NCBI GenBank assembly: GCA_913030605.1
Contig: CAJWEZ010000032.1
Coordinates: 1-50,538 of the forward strand
Source: an uncultured Spirochaeta sp.
Lineage (GTDB): Bacteria > Spirochaetota > Spirochaetia > DSM-27196 > Alkalispirochaetaceae
Length of the DNA stretch: 50,538 nt
Reading direction: 5' to 3'
Both the position numbers and the translations under genes were made by a program. Under the pieces are notes generated by a model. The model saw nothing but the letters and a program-made list of their open reading frames with translations, did no database searches and was not told the DNA's origin. Of this stretch, positions 1-7,229 are shown piece after piece (the first letter of the stretch is position 1; each line of letters opens with the position of its first letter).

Positions 1-870
1 GTATCCGATGGGGACGATCCCGATCACGGATCCCGGGGATACCGGATATGTGCGGCCGTACCCCACCGTCCAGGGTCGGTTGTAGCGGGTTACCTTGACC
101 AGAGCACTCTCAACGCGCATCACCGGTCGCAGATCGACCCCGTGATCAACGTCGCGACTCGGGAACATGCCGTACATCGCCACGCCGGGGCGAACCAGGT
201 CCCACGACACCCGGCCGGGAAAATCGATGATCGCTCCGCTGTTGGCGATGTGCCGGTACCTCACCGTCACGCCGTCGCGCTCAAGGGCGGCGAGGATGCG
301 TTCGACCTGCTCCACCTGGTGAAGCGCAAACGCCTTGTCCGCCTCATCGGAGGCGGGGAAATGGGAGAAGAGCCCCTCGAAGGTCGTGCTTCCCAGCCCC
401 GCGATACGCAGGATCTCCGCCACCGGGTCGTCGGCGAACAGGCCCATTCGCCCCATACCGGTGTCGACGTTCACGTGCAGCATCGCGGTAGTACCCAGTA
501 CTGCGGCGCGTTCAGCCAGTCGTTCGGCGTAGGCAACCGACCCCGCACTGAGGCGGGCACCGGCTCTGAGGGCGGTGTCGATCTCCTCGGGAAACAGATC
601 CTCCAGGATCAGAATCGGAAGCGTGATGCCCTGGTCACGCAGGTACAGGTATTCCTGAAGATTGGCGACGGCGAGCATCGTGGCTCCCCACGACTCGCAC
701 ACCGCCGCCACCGCTTCAACGCCGTGGCCATAGGCATCGGCCTTCACGGCGGGAACGAGGCCGCTTCCGGGCACCCGTCCCGCCAGGACGGAGAGGTTGT
801 GTTCCAGGGCGTCGAGATCGACGTAGGCCCGCGTTCGGCGAATGGGATAGTCGAGTGCATCGGACGCCAT
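1..870 (-). CDS. alr: Alanine racemase, 5' part (gene runs off the left edge)
   Basis: PLP enzyme that interconverts L- and D-alanine in the cytoplasm, for peptidoglycan or for D-alanine catabolism. The 290 residues seen begin at an ATG at 870 preceded by GGGGAGG. They include the PLP-binding lysine in AVKADAYGHG (Lys43) and the second catalytic base, a tyrosine in GYGRTY (about residue 271). The family is usually 360-380 residues, so roughly 80 C-terminal residues lie outside the window. It follows the alanine symporter by 22 bases on the same strand, after alanine dehydrogenase. That context suggests it feeds D-alanine into catabolism as well as, or instead of, supplying the cell wall. The family assignment is firm; the catabolic role is inferred from neighbours. 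Confidence 0.93.
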   Translation of the reverse strand, partial: MASDALDYPIRRTRAYVDLDALEHNLSVLAGRVPGSGLVPAVKADAYGHGVEAVAAVCESWGATMLAVANLQEYLYLRDQGITLPILILEDLFPEEIDTALRAGARLSAGSVAYAERLAERAAVLGTTAMLHVNVDTGMGRMGLFADDPVAEILRIAGLGSTTFEGLFSHFPASDEADKAFALHQVEQVERILAALERDGVTVRYRHIANSGAIIDFPGRVSWDLVRPGVAMYGMFPSRDVDHGVDLRPVMRVESALVKVTRYNRPWTVGYGRTYPVSPGSVIGIVPIGY

Positions 871-892
871 GGAATACCTCCCCAAAACGGGC

Positions 893-2257
893 TCAGCCCT
901 TCATCTTGCCTTCGTATTCCTTCAGCGCCGCAAACACCACCGGACTCAGTGCGATGAGCGCGACGAGGTTGGGAATCGCCATCAGGCCGTTGAAGGCGTC
1001 GGAAATGTTCCAGACGAAGCTCAGCGATGCGATCGATCCGACGAAGGCCAGGGCAACCCAGACCCACTTGAAGTACTCGGCCACGGTGCGACCGGTGATG
1101 AACTCGAGGGACTTGAAGCCGTAGAAGTACCACGTGAGCATCGTGGAGAACGCGAAGAAGACGAGGCCGAAGCTCACGATGAATCCGCCGAATCCCGGCA
1201 GCTGTGCGCCGTAGGCGGCTGTGGTCAGCTGGGCACCGTTGAGACCGTCGCGGACCTGCATCATGCCCTCGGGCATGGTGAGAACGGCGCTGGTCAGGAT
1301 GACCAGGGCGGTCATCGTACAGATGATGATTGTGTCGATGAAGGAACCCAGGCTGGCGATGATGCCCTGACGGACCGGGTCGTTGGTGCGGCTGGAGGCG
1401 TGGGCGATCGGTGCGCTGCCGAGGCCGGCCTCGTTGGAGAAGATACCGCGGGCAACACCGAAGCGAATGACCGTACCGAGAAGACCGCCGCCGACCGCCT
1501 TGCCGGTGAACGCATTTCCGAAGATCCAGGCGAACGCCTGCGGGATCTGGTCCGCACTGGCGATGAGGATAATGATCGAACCGACGACGTAGATCGCCGC
1601 CATGAGGGGCACGATCGCCTCGGCGACGCGGGCGATGCTCTTGATGCCGCCGATGATGACCAGGGCAACCGCCACCGCCAGGATCACACCGGTGATCCAC
1701 ATCGGCAGACCCAGCGACTGGTTCATCGCCGCGGCGACGGAGTTCGACTGGACCATGTTCCCGATTCCGACGGACGCGATGAACGCGAAGAAAGCGAACA
1801 GCCAGCCGAGCCACTTCCAGTTGCCGCCGTACCGCTCCTCCATGCCCTTGCTGGCGTAGTACATCGGTCCACCGGACTTTTCACCGGCCTCATCGGTGAC
1901 GCGATACGTAACGGCGAGGACCGCCTCGCTGAACTTGGTTGCGCCACCCAGGATGGCGGTGACCCACATCCAGAAGACCGCTCCGGGACCACCGAGGGCA
2001 ATCGCCGTGGCAACACCGGCGATGTTACCGGTTCCGATCGTCGCGGAGAGGGATGTCATCAGTGCCGCAAACGGACTGATTTCGCCCTCACCCTCGGATT
2101 TGGATACCAGCAGCTTGAACGCGTAGCCGAGCTTGCGGTACTGGACGATCCGGGTGCCCACCGACAGGATCAGTCCCGTCGCAAACAGGAGCACGATCAT
2201 CACAGGCCCCCAGGCGAAGCCCCCGATTGCGCCGATAACAGTGTTAAACGCCTCCAT
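893..2257 (-). CDS. Sodium:alanine symporter, AGCS family
   Basis: Multi-spanning inner-membrane carrier of 454 residues, the usual length for the alanine/glycine:cation symporter family. Motifs characteristic of the family are visible: GTGNIAGVATAIALGGPGA (about residues 75-95), FWMWVTAILGGATKFSE, and SNEAGLGSAPIAHA in the middle. ATG at 2257 is preceded by GAGGAGGAGG, a strong ribosome-binding site. It lies 13 bases after the alanine dehydrogenase stop and 22 bases before alanine racemase, so these genes should be co-transcribed. The likely substrate is alanine, coupled to Na+. The substrate is inferred from the family and the operon; glycine is possible. Confidence 0.92.
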   Translation of the reverse strand: MEAFNTVIGAIGGFAWGPVMIVLLFATGLILSVGTRIVQYRKLGYAFKLLVSKSEGEGEISPFAALMTSLSATIGTGNIAGVATAIALGGPGAVFWMWVTAILGGATKFSEAVLAVTYRVTDEAGEKSGGPMYYASKGMEERYGGNWKWLGWLFAFFAFIASVGIGNMVQSNSVAAAMNQSLGLPMWITGVILAVAVALVIIGGIKSIARVAEAIVPLMAAIYVVGSIIILIASADQIPQAFAWIFGNAFTGKAVGGGLLGTVIRFGVARGIFSNEAGLGSAPIAHASSRTNDPVRQGIIASLGSFIDTIIICTMTALVILTSAVLTMPEGMMQVRDGLNGAQLTTAAYGAQLPGFGGFIVSFGLVFFAFSTMLTWYFYGFKSLEFITGRTVAEYFKWVWVALAFVGSIASLSFVWNISDAFNGLMAIPNLVALIALSPVVFAALKEYEGKMKG

Positions 2258-2270
2258 ACAATCCTCCTCC

Positions 2271-3398
2271 TCAGATTGTCACGCCGTCGATCAGATCGCC
2301 GGCGTGGGTATAGGTCATGCCGAACGCGTCCGCGACACCTTTGTAGGTGAGCTTCCCATCGTACGTATTGATTCCCCTGGCAATGGCGTTGTTGCCCCGC
2401 GCCGCCTCCTCGAGACCGCGGTTGGCGATCTGCAGGCCGTAGGGCAGCGTTGCCGTCGTCAGCGCCTGGGTCGATGTACGGGATACACCGCCGGGCATGT
2501 TGGCGACGCAGTAGTGTACCACACCTTCCACGGTGAAGACGGGATCGTCGTGAGTGGTGGGATGGGTCGTCTCGATGCAGCCGCCCTGGTCCACCGCGAC
2601 ATCAACGATGACGCTCCCCTTCTTCATGCGGCTCAGGTCGCTGCGCCGGATGAGGTGCGGCGCCTTGGCACCGTGAATCAGCACCGCCCCGACGATGAGG
2701 TCACTCTCCTTGAGGACGCGTTCGAGGTGGGCACTGTTGGAATACAGAAGCTGGATCCGACCGGCGAATACATCGTCAAGATAGTTGAGCCGGTCGATAT
2801 TGACGTCGAGAACCGTGACCTCTGCTCCCAGTCCGACAGCCATCTTCGCCGCGTGGGTACCGACGACACCGCCGCCGAGGATCGCGACCTTGCCCTTTTC
2901 GACGCTGGGAATACCGCCGAGGAGCACGCCGCGGCCTCCCTGCGGCCGTTCGAGGAACCGCGCCCCCTCCTGAATACTCATGCGACCGGCGATCTCGCTC
3001 ATCGGTCGCAGCAGCGGCAACGAGTGATCGTCAGGCTCCACCGTTTCGTAGGCAACGCCCTTGATGTTGCGCTCCAGCATCGCCTTGGTCAGTCCCTCTT
3101 CGGCGGCCAGGTGCAGGTAGGTGTACAGGATCTGGCCCTCTTTCATGAGGGGATACTCCTGCGGCTGGGGCTCCTTGACCTTTACGACCATGTCGCTGGC
3201 CTGCCAGATCTCCTCGGCGGTATCGCAAAGGGTGGCACCGGCTGCAATGTACTCTTCGTCCTCGTAGCCGGCGTCGACCCCGCTCGCCTTCTGAACGCGA
3301 ACCGTGTGACCGGCGGCGACGTAGGCGCGGACACAGCTCGGGGTGAGCCCCACGCGGTACTCGTGGCGCTTGATTTCTTTGACGGATCCGATGTGCAT
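2271..3398 (-). CDS. ald: Alanine dehydrogenase
   Basis: NAD-dependent oxidative deamination of L-alanine to pyruvate and ammonium in the cytoplasm. The protein is 375 residues, typical for Ald. The N-terminal part carries RVGLTP and the catalytic VKVKEP lysine (Lys75) and YLHLA histidine (His96). The NAD-binding Rossmann motif GGGVVG is in the middle (about 175), followed by the AEVTVLDVN acidic turn. ATG at 3398 is preceded by GGAGG. It heads the ald-symporter-racemase run and sits downstream of the Lrp-type gene across a 141-base AT-rich region, the layout expected of an Lrp-controlled alanine catabolic operon. Identification is secure. Confidence 0.95.
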   Translation of the reverse strand: MHIGSVKEIKRHEYRVGLTPSCVRAYVAAGHTVRVQKASGVDAGYEDEEYIAAGATLCDTAEEIWQASDMVVKVKEPQPQEYPLMKEGQILYTYLHLAAEEGLTKAMLERNIKGVAYETVEPDDHSLPLLRPMSEIAGRMSIQEGARFLERPQGGRGVLLGGIPSVEKGKVAILGGGVVGTHAAKMAVGLGAEVTVLDVNIDRLNYLDDVFAGRIQLLYSNSAHLERVLKESDLIVGAVLIHGAKAPHLIRRSDLSRMKKGSVIVDVAVDQGGCIETTHPTTHDDPVFTVEGVVHYCVANMPGGVSRTSTQALTTATLPYGLQIANRGLEEAARGNNAIARGINTYDGKLTYKGVADAFGMTYTHAGDLIDGVTI

Positions 3399-3539
3399 GG
3401 AAAACCTCCGTGGTCAGGATGGTGACATCCAAGCGTCACACGAATTTCGTTGTGCGTCAATTTTTTTGTTCGATATTCGTTGTATCTTCAGATTTTTCGA
3501 TATTTTTCGAACGAATGCGCAGTATCGGCCCACAGAGAG
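3399..3539 (-). promoter_or_regulatory. AT-rich control region ahead of alanine dehydrogenase
   Basis: This 141-base gap between the Lrp gene and ald is much richer in A+T than its surroundings. It contains two inverted repeats: CACACGAA/TTCGTTGTG at 3437-3454 (one extra base in one arm) and TTCGA-N6-TCGAA at 3496-3511. Between them, on the minus strand, is a TTGACG hexamer (3455-3460) that could be a -35 box, although no good -10 follows it. Lrp/AsnC proteins bind such short interrupted palindromes and often act with alanine as effector. The sites are seen; binding by the neighbouring regulator is inferred. Confidence 0.55.
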
Positions 3540-3989
3540 CTATACATACTTGGAGTAGGTCTTGAGCGTCACAAAGCTTTCGGTTCGTACGATCCCGTCC
3601 ACACGGGACAGTTCGTTGATCAGAAAGTCCACCAGACCGCGGTGGGAATCGAGCAGGAGTTCAACGATGAGATCGAAGCGACCTGAGGTGATGGACACCG
3701 AGAGCACGTCCTGCAGGCCGGCGAGTTCCTCCGCCTTCTTGTCCAGCAGGCGCGTTTCGGCGACGTTGGCGCCCAGCCACACCACCTGGCGGTTTGCCAG
3801 AACGTCGGGATTGATGAGCCCGCGGAGGGAGACGATTCCGTCCTCCCGAAGCCGCTTGATCCGCTGGCGGATCATCCCCTCCGACACGCCGAGTTCCTTG
3901 GCGATCGCACTGTTGGAGATCGTTCCTGCCCGCAGCAGTTCGATAATCGCCCAGTCCCGGGCGTCGAGCTCGTGAACTTTTTCGGCCAT
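3540..3989 (-). CDS. Lrp/AsnC family transcriptional regulator
   Basis: 149-residue protein with the classic two-domain layout: an N-terminal winged helix-turn-helix (about residues 10-60, with SNSAIAKELGVSEGMIRQRIKRL) and a C-terminal RAM ligand domain ending in a beta strand. ATG at 3989 is chosen because the HTH begins a few residues after it; the longer open frame upstream overlaps the cupin gene. It begins 7 bases after the cupin stop, so the two are co-transcribed. Position ahead of ald, the alanine symporter and alr suggests it senses alanine and activates that group, as AldR- and BkdR-type members do. The regulatory target is inferred. Confidence 0.9.
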   Translation of the reverse strand: MAEKVHELDARDWAIIELLRAGTISNSAIAKELGVSEGMIRQRIKRLREDGIVSLRGLINPDVLANRQVVWLGANVAETRLLDKKAEELAGLQDVLSVSITSGRFDLIVELLLDSHRGLVDFLINELSRVDGIVRTESFVTLKTYSKYV

Positions 3990-3996
3990 GGGAGAC

Positions 3997-4344
3997 CTAT
4001 TCGTGATCCCGCGGAACCAGACAGATGAACTGGAGCTCGCTGTCGCCGGTGTTGCGGAACTGGTGCATTTCGTCCGGGAGTACAAGGGCGTAGTCGCCCG
4101 CAGCGATCGCTCGGCGCTCTCCGGCTTCGTTGAGCAGCTCGCCTTCTCCGGCGAGAATGTAGTTGATATGCTCCCAGGGATGAGCGTGAAACGGGGTATA
4201 GCCGCCGGGTTCGACTGTGAACACCCGCAGCGACATCGTCGGTGTGCCGTCGGCAACACCCACCGGCACCTGCTTGCGAACGCCCCGGACCTCGGGAGAC
4301 TCCAGCACCGCGGCCGGAACTTCGTTCAGCTTGATCGTCTTCAT
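3997..4344 (-). CDS. Small cupin protein
   Basis: 115-residue single-domain cupin. Metal-site residues are visible: FHAHPWEHINYILAGEGEL is cupin motif 1 (two His, Glu, His), and a second motif runs through PDEMHQFRN. Such stand-alone cupins bind a metal and often a small ligand. The substrate is unknown; a regulatory or quercetinase/pirin-like role cannot be told apart here. It is the first gene of the alanine cluster, 7 bases ahead of the Lrp gene. There is no ribosome-binding site before the ATG. Instead a promoter whose -10 box ends 6 bases before the start implies a leaderless message. Confidence 0.85.
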   Translation of the reverse strand: MKTIKLNEVPAAVLESPEVRGVRKQVPVGVADGTPTMSLRVFTVEPGGYTPFHAHPWEHINYILAGEGELLNEAGERRAIAAGDYALVLPDEMHQFRNTGDSELQFICLVPRDHE

Positions 4345-4378
4345 GCATCCATTATGAATCGCCCGCTCGCCACGTCAA
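4345..4378 (-). promoter_or_regulatory. Leaderless-type promoter of the cupin-lrp genes
   Basis: On the minus strand the order is TTGACG (4373-4378), 16 bases, CATAAT (4351-4356), 6 bases, then ATG at 4344. No purine-rich ribosome-binding site lies in between. A -10 box this close puts the transcript start on or beside the A of the ATG. Confidence 0.65.
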
Positions 4379-4382
4379 GCCA

Positions 4383-4418
4383 GGGTCGCGGAGTTCGCCA
4401 GAGTCGCGGAGTTCGGCG
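4383..4418 (+). repeat. Two tandem copies of an 18-bp unit ahead of sfsA
   Basis: Two nearly identical 18-base units sharing GTCGCGGAGTTCG (4385-4397 and 4403-4415) lie directly before the sfsA ATG. The second copy supplies a GGAG that may act as ribosome-binding site, 8 bases from the ATG. Confidence 0.6.
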
Positions 4419-5633
4419 ATGACCTACCCCGCCCGCATCTCGGGTATCGCAGCCCCCACCCGCAGCGGGCTGTTCCGTCGGCGACGGAACCGCTTCGTCG
4501 TGGAACTGGATCTCCTTCCCGAGGGCGTCCCGACCACCGCCTCCCTCCCGAACCCCGGACGGATGGAGGAGATGCTGCTTCCCGGTATCCCGCTCGGCCT
4601 GACGCCGGGGCCACCCGACGGGCGCCACCCCTGGAAGGTACGCAGCCTGGAACTCCACGGGCGCACCGTTCCCCTGGACACCGGCTCCGCCAACCGCGTG
4701 GCGCGGTGGCTTCTTGACCATCGCCTGGTTCCGGGCCTCGAGGAATGGGAGGTCGATCGAGCCGAGGTTTCGCTGGCCGGCCAGCGGAGCCGCGTTGACT
4801 TCCGCGTGCGACACCGGGACGGCACGGCGCCGACACGCCTGCTGGAGGTGAAGTCCTCCACCCTGGTCAACGGCGAGTGGGCACTCTTTCCCGACGCCGT
4901 AACCGAACGCGGCCGGCGGCACGTGGAGCATCTGGCGGCGACGGACGGCGCGATCGTTCTCGTGCTTGCCCACGCACCGCAGGCGCGCCATTTCGCCCCC
5001 GACGTCCACGTGGACCTGCGCTTCTCGCGAACCCTCCACGCCGTTCGCGACCGGATCAGCATCGTACCGCTGGCGCTGGACTGGACTGCAGACCTCGCGC
5101 TGGCCGACCCGCCGCGACTCCTGACCGTGCCGTGGCCGCGTATCGAACCCGTGCTCGAGGACCGGGGCAGCTACCTGGTGCTGTTCCATGTACCGTCACC
5201 GCGGCGGATCACCGTTGGAGGTCTGGGCGATCGCGAGTTTTCCACCGGGTTCTACCTCTACGTTGGGAGCGCGATGCGCGGCCTCTCGGCCCGTGTGGCT
5301 CGCCATCGTTCTGCGCGGGTGCCAACACGCCGCTGGCACGTGGATTGGCTGCACGGGATCGCCCGGGCGGTGGCCGACTATCCGATCCGGGAACCGGACC
5401 GGCGCGAGGAGATGATCGCGGCGCGCGTCGCCGACCTCGCCGACTCCCGAGTGCCGGGATTCGGCAGCAGCGACAGCTCCATGGACTCGCACCTGTTCCA
5501 CTTTCACAACGACCCGCGGCAACTATCGGCGTTCCAGAGTCTGATCCTGGAACTCCGTCGGCACGTGTTCGCACCACGCACGCCGCGTGCGCCACACCCA
5601 CAACACACGCCACACACACCGCATGCGTCCTGA
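4419..5633 (+). CDS. sfsA: SfsA-like nuclease fused to a GIY-YIG (DUF123) domain
   Basis: 404-residue fusion. Residues 1-235 are SfsA (sugar fermentation stimulation protein, a DNA/RNA-binding nuclease-fold protein): LPNPGRM at 43-49, RVDF with Asp127, and EVKSSTL with Glu143/Lys145 match the predicted metal-dependent nuclease centre. Residues 250-365 are a DUF123-type GIY-YIG domain: GFYLYVGSAMRGLSARVARH, then RRWHVDWL, and near the end VPGFGSSDSSMDSHLFHF. DUF123 proteins usually have cysteines in that last motif (GFGCSDC-like); here they are serine. The last 25 residues are low-complexity His/Pro/Thr. It is divergent from the cupin-lrp genes. The two halves suggest a dual nuclease or nucleic-acid repair role, but the physiological substrate is unknown. 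Confidence 0.88.
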   Translation: MTYPARISGIAAPTRSGLFRRRRNRFVVELDLLPEGVPTTASLPNPGRMEEMLLPGIPLGLTPGPPDGRHPWKVRSLELHGRTVPLDTGSANRVARWLLDHRLVPGLEEWEVDRAEVSLAGQRSRVDFRVRHRDGTAPTRLLEVKSSTLVNGEWALFPDAVTERGRRHVEHLAATDGAIVLVLAHAPQARHFAPDVHVDLRFSRTLHAVRDRISIVPLALDWTADLALADPPRLLTVPWPRIEPVLEDRGSYLVLFHVPSPRRITVGGLGDREFSTGFYLYVGSAMRGLSARVARHRSARVPTRRWHVDWLHGIARAVADYPIREPDRREEMIAARVADLADSRVPGFGSSDSSMDSHLFHFHNDPRQLSAFQSLILELRRHVFAPRTPRAPHPQHTPHTPHAS

Positions 5634-5639
5634 CGCGCC

Positions 5640-5669
5640 TTGAAGCACCGGGAACGGTCGTGGTACACC
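5640..5669 (+). promoter_or_regulatory. Possible leaderless-type promoter of the DUF3047 gene
   Basis: TTGAAG (5640-5645), 18 bases, TACACC (5664-5669), 5 bases, ATG at 5675. It lies just after the sfsA stop. The -10 box lacks the final T, so this is a weak case. Confidence 0.35.
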
Positions 5670-5674
5670 CCCGT

Positions 5675-6373
5675 ATGCGCACCGTGGCGGTACTTCTCTC
5701 GCTTCTGGCGACGCCGGGGCTCATCGCCCAGACGGCGGTCTCAATGGACGACTTCACCGGGCTTTCCGGCTGGCGGGCGATTCTCTTCGAGGAAGGCGCG
5801 GTTCCCAGCACCTTCGATCCGGTTCCCGGCGACGGCGGTCACGCCGATCTCCGTGTTCGTACCGACGGCGGATCGTCGATGCTGCTCTACGAGGAGCCGG
5901 TCAACGTGAACGAAACACCGATACTCTCGTGGCGGTGGAAGCTCCTCGACGGGCTTGAAACGGCAGATCTCAGCCAGCGGCGACGGGAGGACGCGGCGAT
6001 CCGCATCGTGGTGTCCTTTCGCAATCCGCTGGAGGACCTGCCGTGGTGGCTGCGGATCTGGGCGGCCCACCAGGAGCGGCGACACGGAGAGGTGCCGCCG
6101 ACGAGCGCCATCATGTACGCATGGGCCGCTCGCCCCCACACCGAACCGGCGTTTCCCATTCCGTACACGGACCGCATCCAGATCGTCCCCGTCGAGTACC
6201 GCGCTCCGGGCAGACGATGGCGCGAGGTAACGGTCGACGTTGCCGCCGATCACCGGCGCCTCTTCGGCGGAGACCCGCCGCCGGTTGCCTTCGTTGCGGT
6301 CATGAGCGACTCAGACAACACCGAAGAGTCCGCCGAGGCGGTGGTGGACTACATCCGTGCCACGCGGCGATAA
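5675..6373 (+). CDS. Exported DUF3047 protein
   Basis: 232 residues. A short signal peptide is evident (MRTVAVLLSLLATPGLIAQ, cleavage near residue 19). The body matches the DUF3047 pattern: LSWRWKL near residue 90, DAAIRIVVSF, then ...SAIMYAW, a VPVEYRAPGRRWREVTVDVAADHRRLFG stretch and a C-terminal VAVMSDSDNT...AVVDYI. Members are periplasmic or secreted beta-rich proteins of unknown function. ATG at 5675 is favoured because the signal peptide starts there; an in-frame GTG at 5660 would add five residues. It follows sfsA by 41 bases. The family call is from memory of its motifs; function unknown. Confidence 0.75.
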   Translation: MRTVAVLLSLLATPGLIAQTAVSMDDFTGLSGWRAILFEEGAVPSTFDPVPGDGGHADLRVRTDGGSSMLLYEEPVNVNETPILSWRWKLLDGLETADLSQRRREDAAIRIVVSFRNPLEDLPWWLRIWAAHQERRHGEVPPTSAIMYAWAARPHTEPAFPIPYTDRIQIVPVEYRAPGRRWREVTVDVAADHRRLFGGDPPPVAFVAVMSDSDNTEESAEAVVDYIRATRR

Positions 6374-6530
6374 CGGGGGCTGTATACAGAAGCCTGTTGC
6401 AGATGCCGTCAGATGTGTCGGTGTGAACACGACATACGCGAGTTCACAGCACTGAAGCGCAGTAACACGTTCTGCCGCCGCCAGATACGTCGCAATGTGC
6501 AACAATCTTCTGGATACAGACAGAATGCCC
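6374..6530. other. Gap between convergent genes, nothing recognised
   Basis: The 157 bases before the terminator contain no convincing reading frame, RNA structure or repeat. The composition is less GC-rich than the coding DNA around it. Confidence 0.5.
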
Positions 6531-6565
6531 AAAAAAAAGGACCGGTGCCAGTGGCACCGGTCCTT
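6531..6565 (-). terminator. Rho-independent terminator of the 147-aa unknown gene
   Basis: A perfect 14-bp inverted repeat (arms 6537-6550 and 6552-6565, core GGACCGGTGCCA) is flanked on the left by eight A residues (6531-6538). Read on the minus strand this is a hairpin followed by a U-run, 35 bases after the stop of the minus-strand gene. It also partly pairs in the plus direction but has no T-run there. Confidence 0.9.
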
Positions 6566-6599
6566 CGCTGTGTTGGAGTTCTGTCTGCAGGGCGAGTAC

Positions 6600-7043
6600 T
6601 CAGATCGCCGGCTGCAGGAAGCGCGAGAACCAGCGCGCCAGACCCTGGCCGTAGAGCGCCGCGAAATCGCGGGCGGCCTCCTCCGGCGTCACGTCCGGGT
6701 TCCGCTTTTTCAGGAAGTGCCAGTGCGTTGAGATCGCCAGGTACAGCTGTCCATCGCTCTTTCCCGGGAACGCGGCCCGGATCTCCCAGCGGTCGATCGC
6801 GTGGCTCATCGGCCGGTACACCGTGTCGTACCAGGAGAAGACAGCGTCGTCCCAGGTAACGGTCCAGCCGATCGTCTGGTTGATAAGGTATTTGTGGACC
6901 TCGATGTGGTCGGCGAGCTCCTGCCATTCCCGCTCATCGCGGAGATTGAGCCCTTCGGCGCGCAGCATCTCCTGCAGCGTCCGGACCTTGTCGGTCGAGG
7001 TCTGGGTTGTCGTTCGTTCGGTGGTATTGGTGTTCTGTGTCAT
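6600..7043 (-). CDS. Unknown 147-residue protein with a duplicated H..L..VT..A motif
   Basis: Cytoplasmic, with no signal peptide and no membrane segment. The N-terminus is a Thr/Asn/Gln-rich tail (about 20 residues). The core has two related segments: IEVHKYLINQTIGWTVTWDDA (followed by WYDTVYRP) and, 50 residues later, ISTHWHFLKKRNPDVTPEEA (followed by DFAALYG). Each has an I..H...L spacing, then VT-x-(D/E)(D/E)A and an aromatic residue. This is reminiscent of DUF4032-type sequence, but I am not certain. ATG at 7043 has a good GGAGG 7 bases upstream. It is monocistronic: own promoter (7064-7092) and a strong terminator. Function unknown. Confidence 0.8.
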   Translation of the reverse strand: MTQNTNTTERTTTQTSTDKVRTLQEMLRAEGLNLRDEREWQELADHIEVHKYLINQTIGWTVTWDDAVFSWYDTVYRPMSHAIDRWEIRAAFPGKSDGQLYLAISTHWHFLKKRNPDVTPEEAARDFAALYGQGLARWFSRFLQPAI

Positions 7044-7063
7044 TGCACATCCTCCGTATGCGT

Positions 7064-7092
7064 AACATAGCAAATTACGCGGAGAATGGCAA
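7064..7092 (-). promoter_or_regulatory. Sigma-70-like promoter of the 147-aa unknown gene
   Basis: On the minus strand: TTGCCA (7087-7092), 17 bases, TATGTT (7064-7069). The transcript would start near 7057 and have a short leader holding GGAGG (7051-7055) ahead of the ATG at 7043, so this gene is not leaderless. Confidence 0.65.
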
Positions 7093-7105
7093 ATTTTTTT
7101 CTTGA

Positions 7106-7129
7106 CAAATAGGGATTTTCCCCCATTTG
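7106..7129. promoter_or_regulatory. 24-bp imperfect palindrome upstream of the unknown gene
   Basis: CAAAT-x-GGG ... CCC-x-ATTTG, two mirrored half sites, lies just upstream of the minus-strand promoter and within the gap shared with the plus-strand methyltransferase gene. A plus-strand TTGACA (7102-7107) overlaps its left edge but lacks a good -10. It looks like an operator. No candidate regulator is obvious. Confidence 0.45.
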
Positions 7130-7217
7130 CCGGAAATCGGCGCCTCCGAGATCGGAATCGCACCGTCGCGACCGCCCATCACGCGTCACGTCGCCCACGG
7201 CACCCGGGTCTCCTGTG

Positions 7218-7223
7218 TATATT
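7218..7223 (+). promoter_or_regulatory. -10 box of a leaderless-type promoter (methyltransferase)
   Basis: TATATT ends 6 bases before the GTG at 7230. No clear -35 box is seen 16-18 bases upstream. Confidence 0.45.
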
Positions 7224-7229
7224 GCCGGG

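Noticed and set aside
869..2350. Long plus-strand open frame (493 codons) opposite the alanine symporter
   Set aside because: It is a GC-driven shadow of the symporter gene: charged, repetitive composition and no recognisable domain, whereas the minus strand encodes a clear AGCS transporter.
6374..6530. Small gene between the DUF3047 and unknown genes
   Set aside because: Frames here lack start-region signals, codon bias and recognisable protein; the terminator explains the remaining structure.
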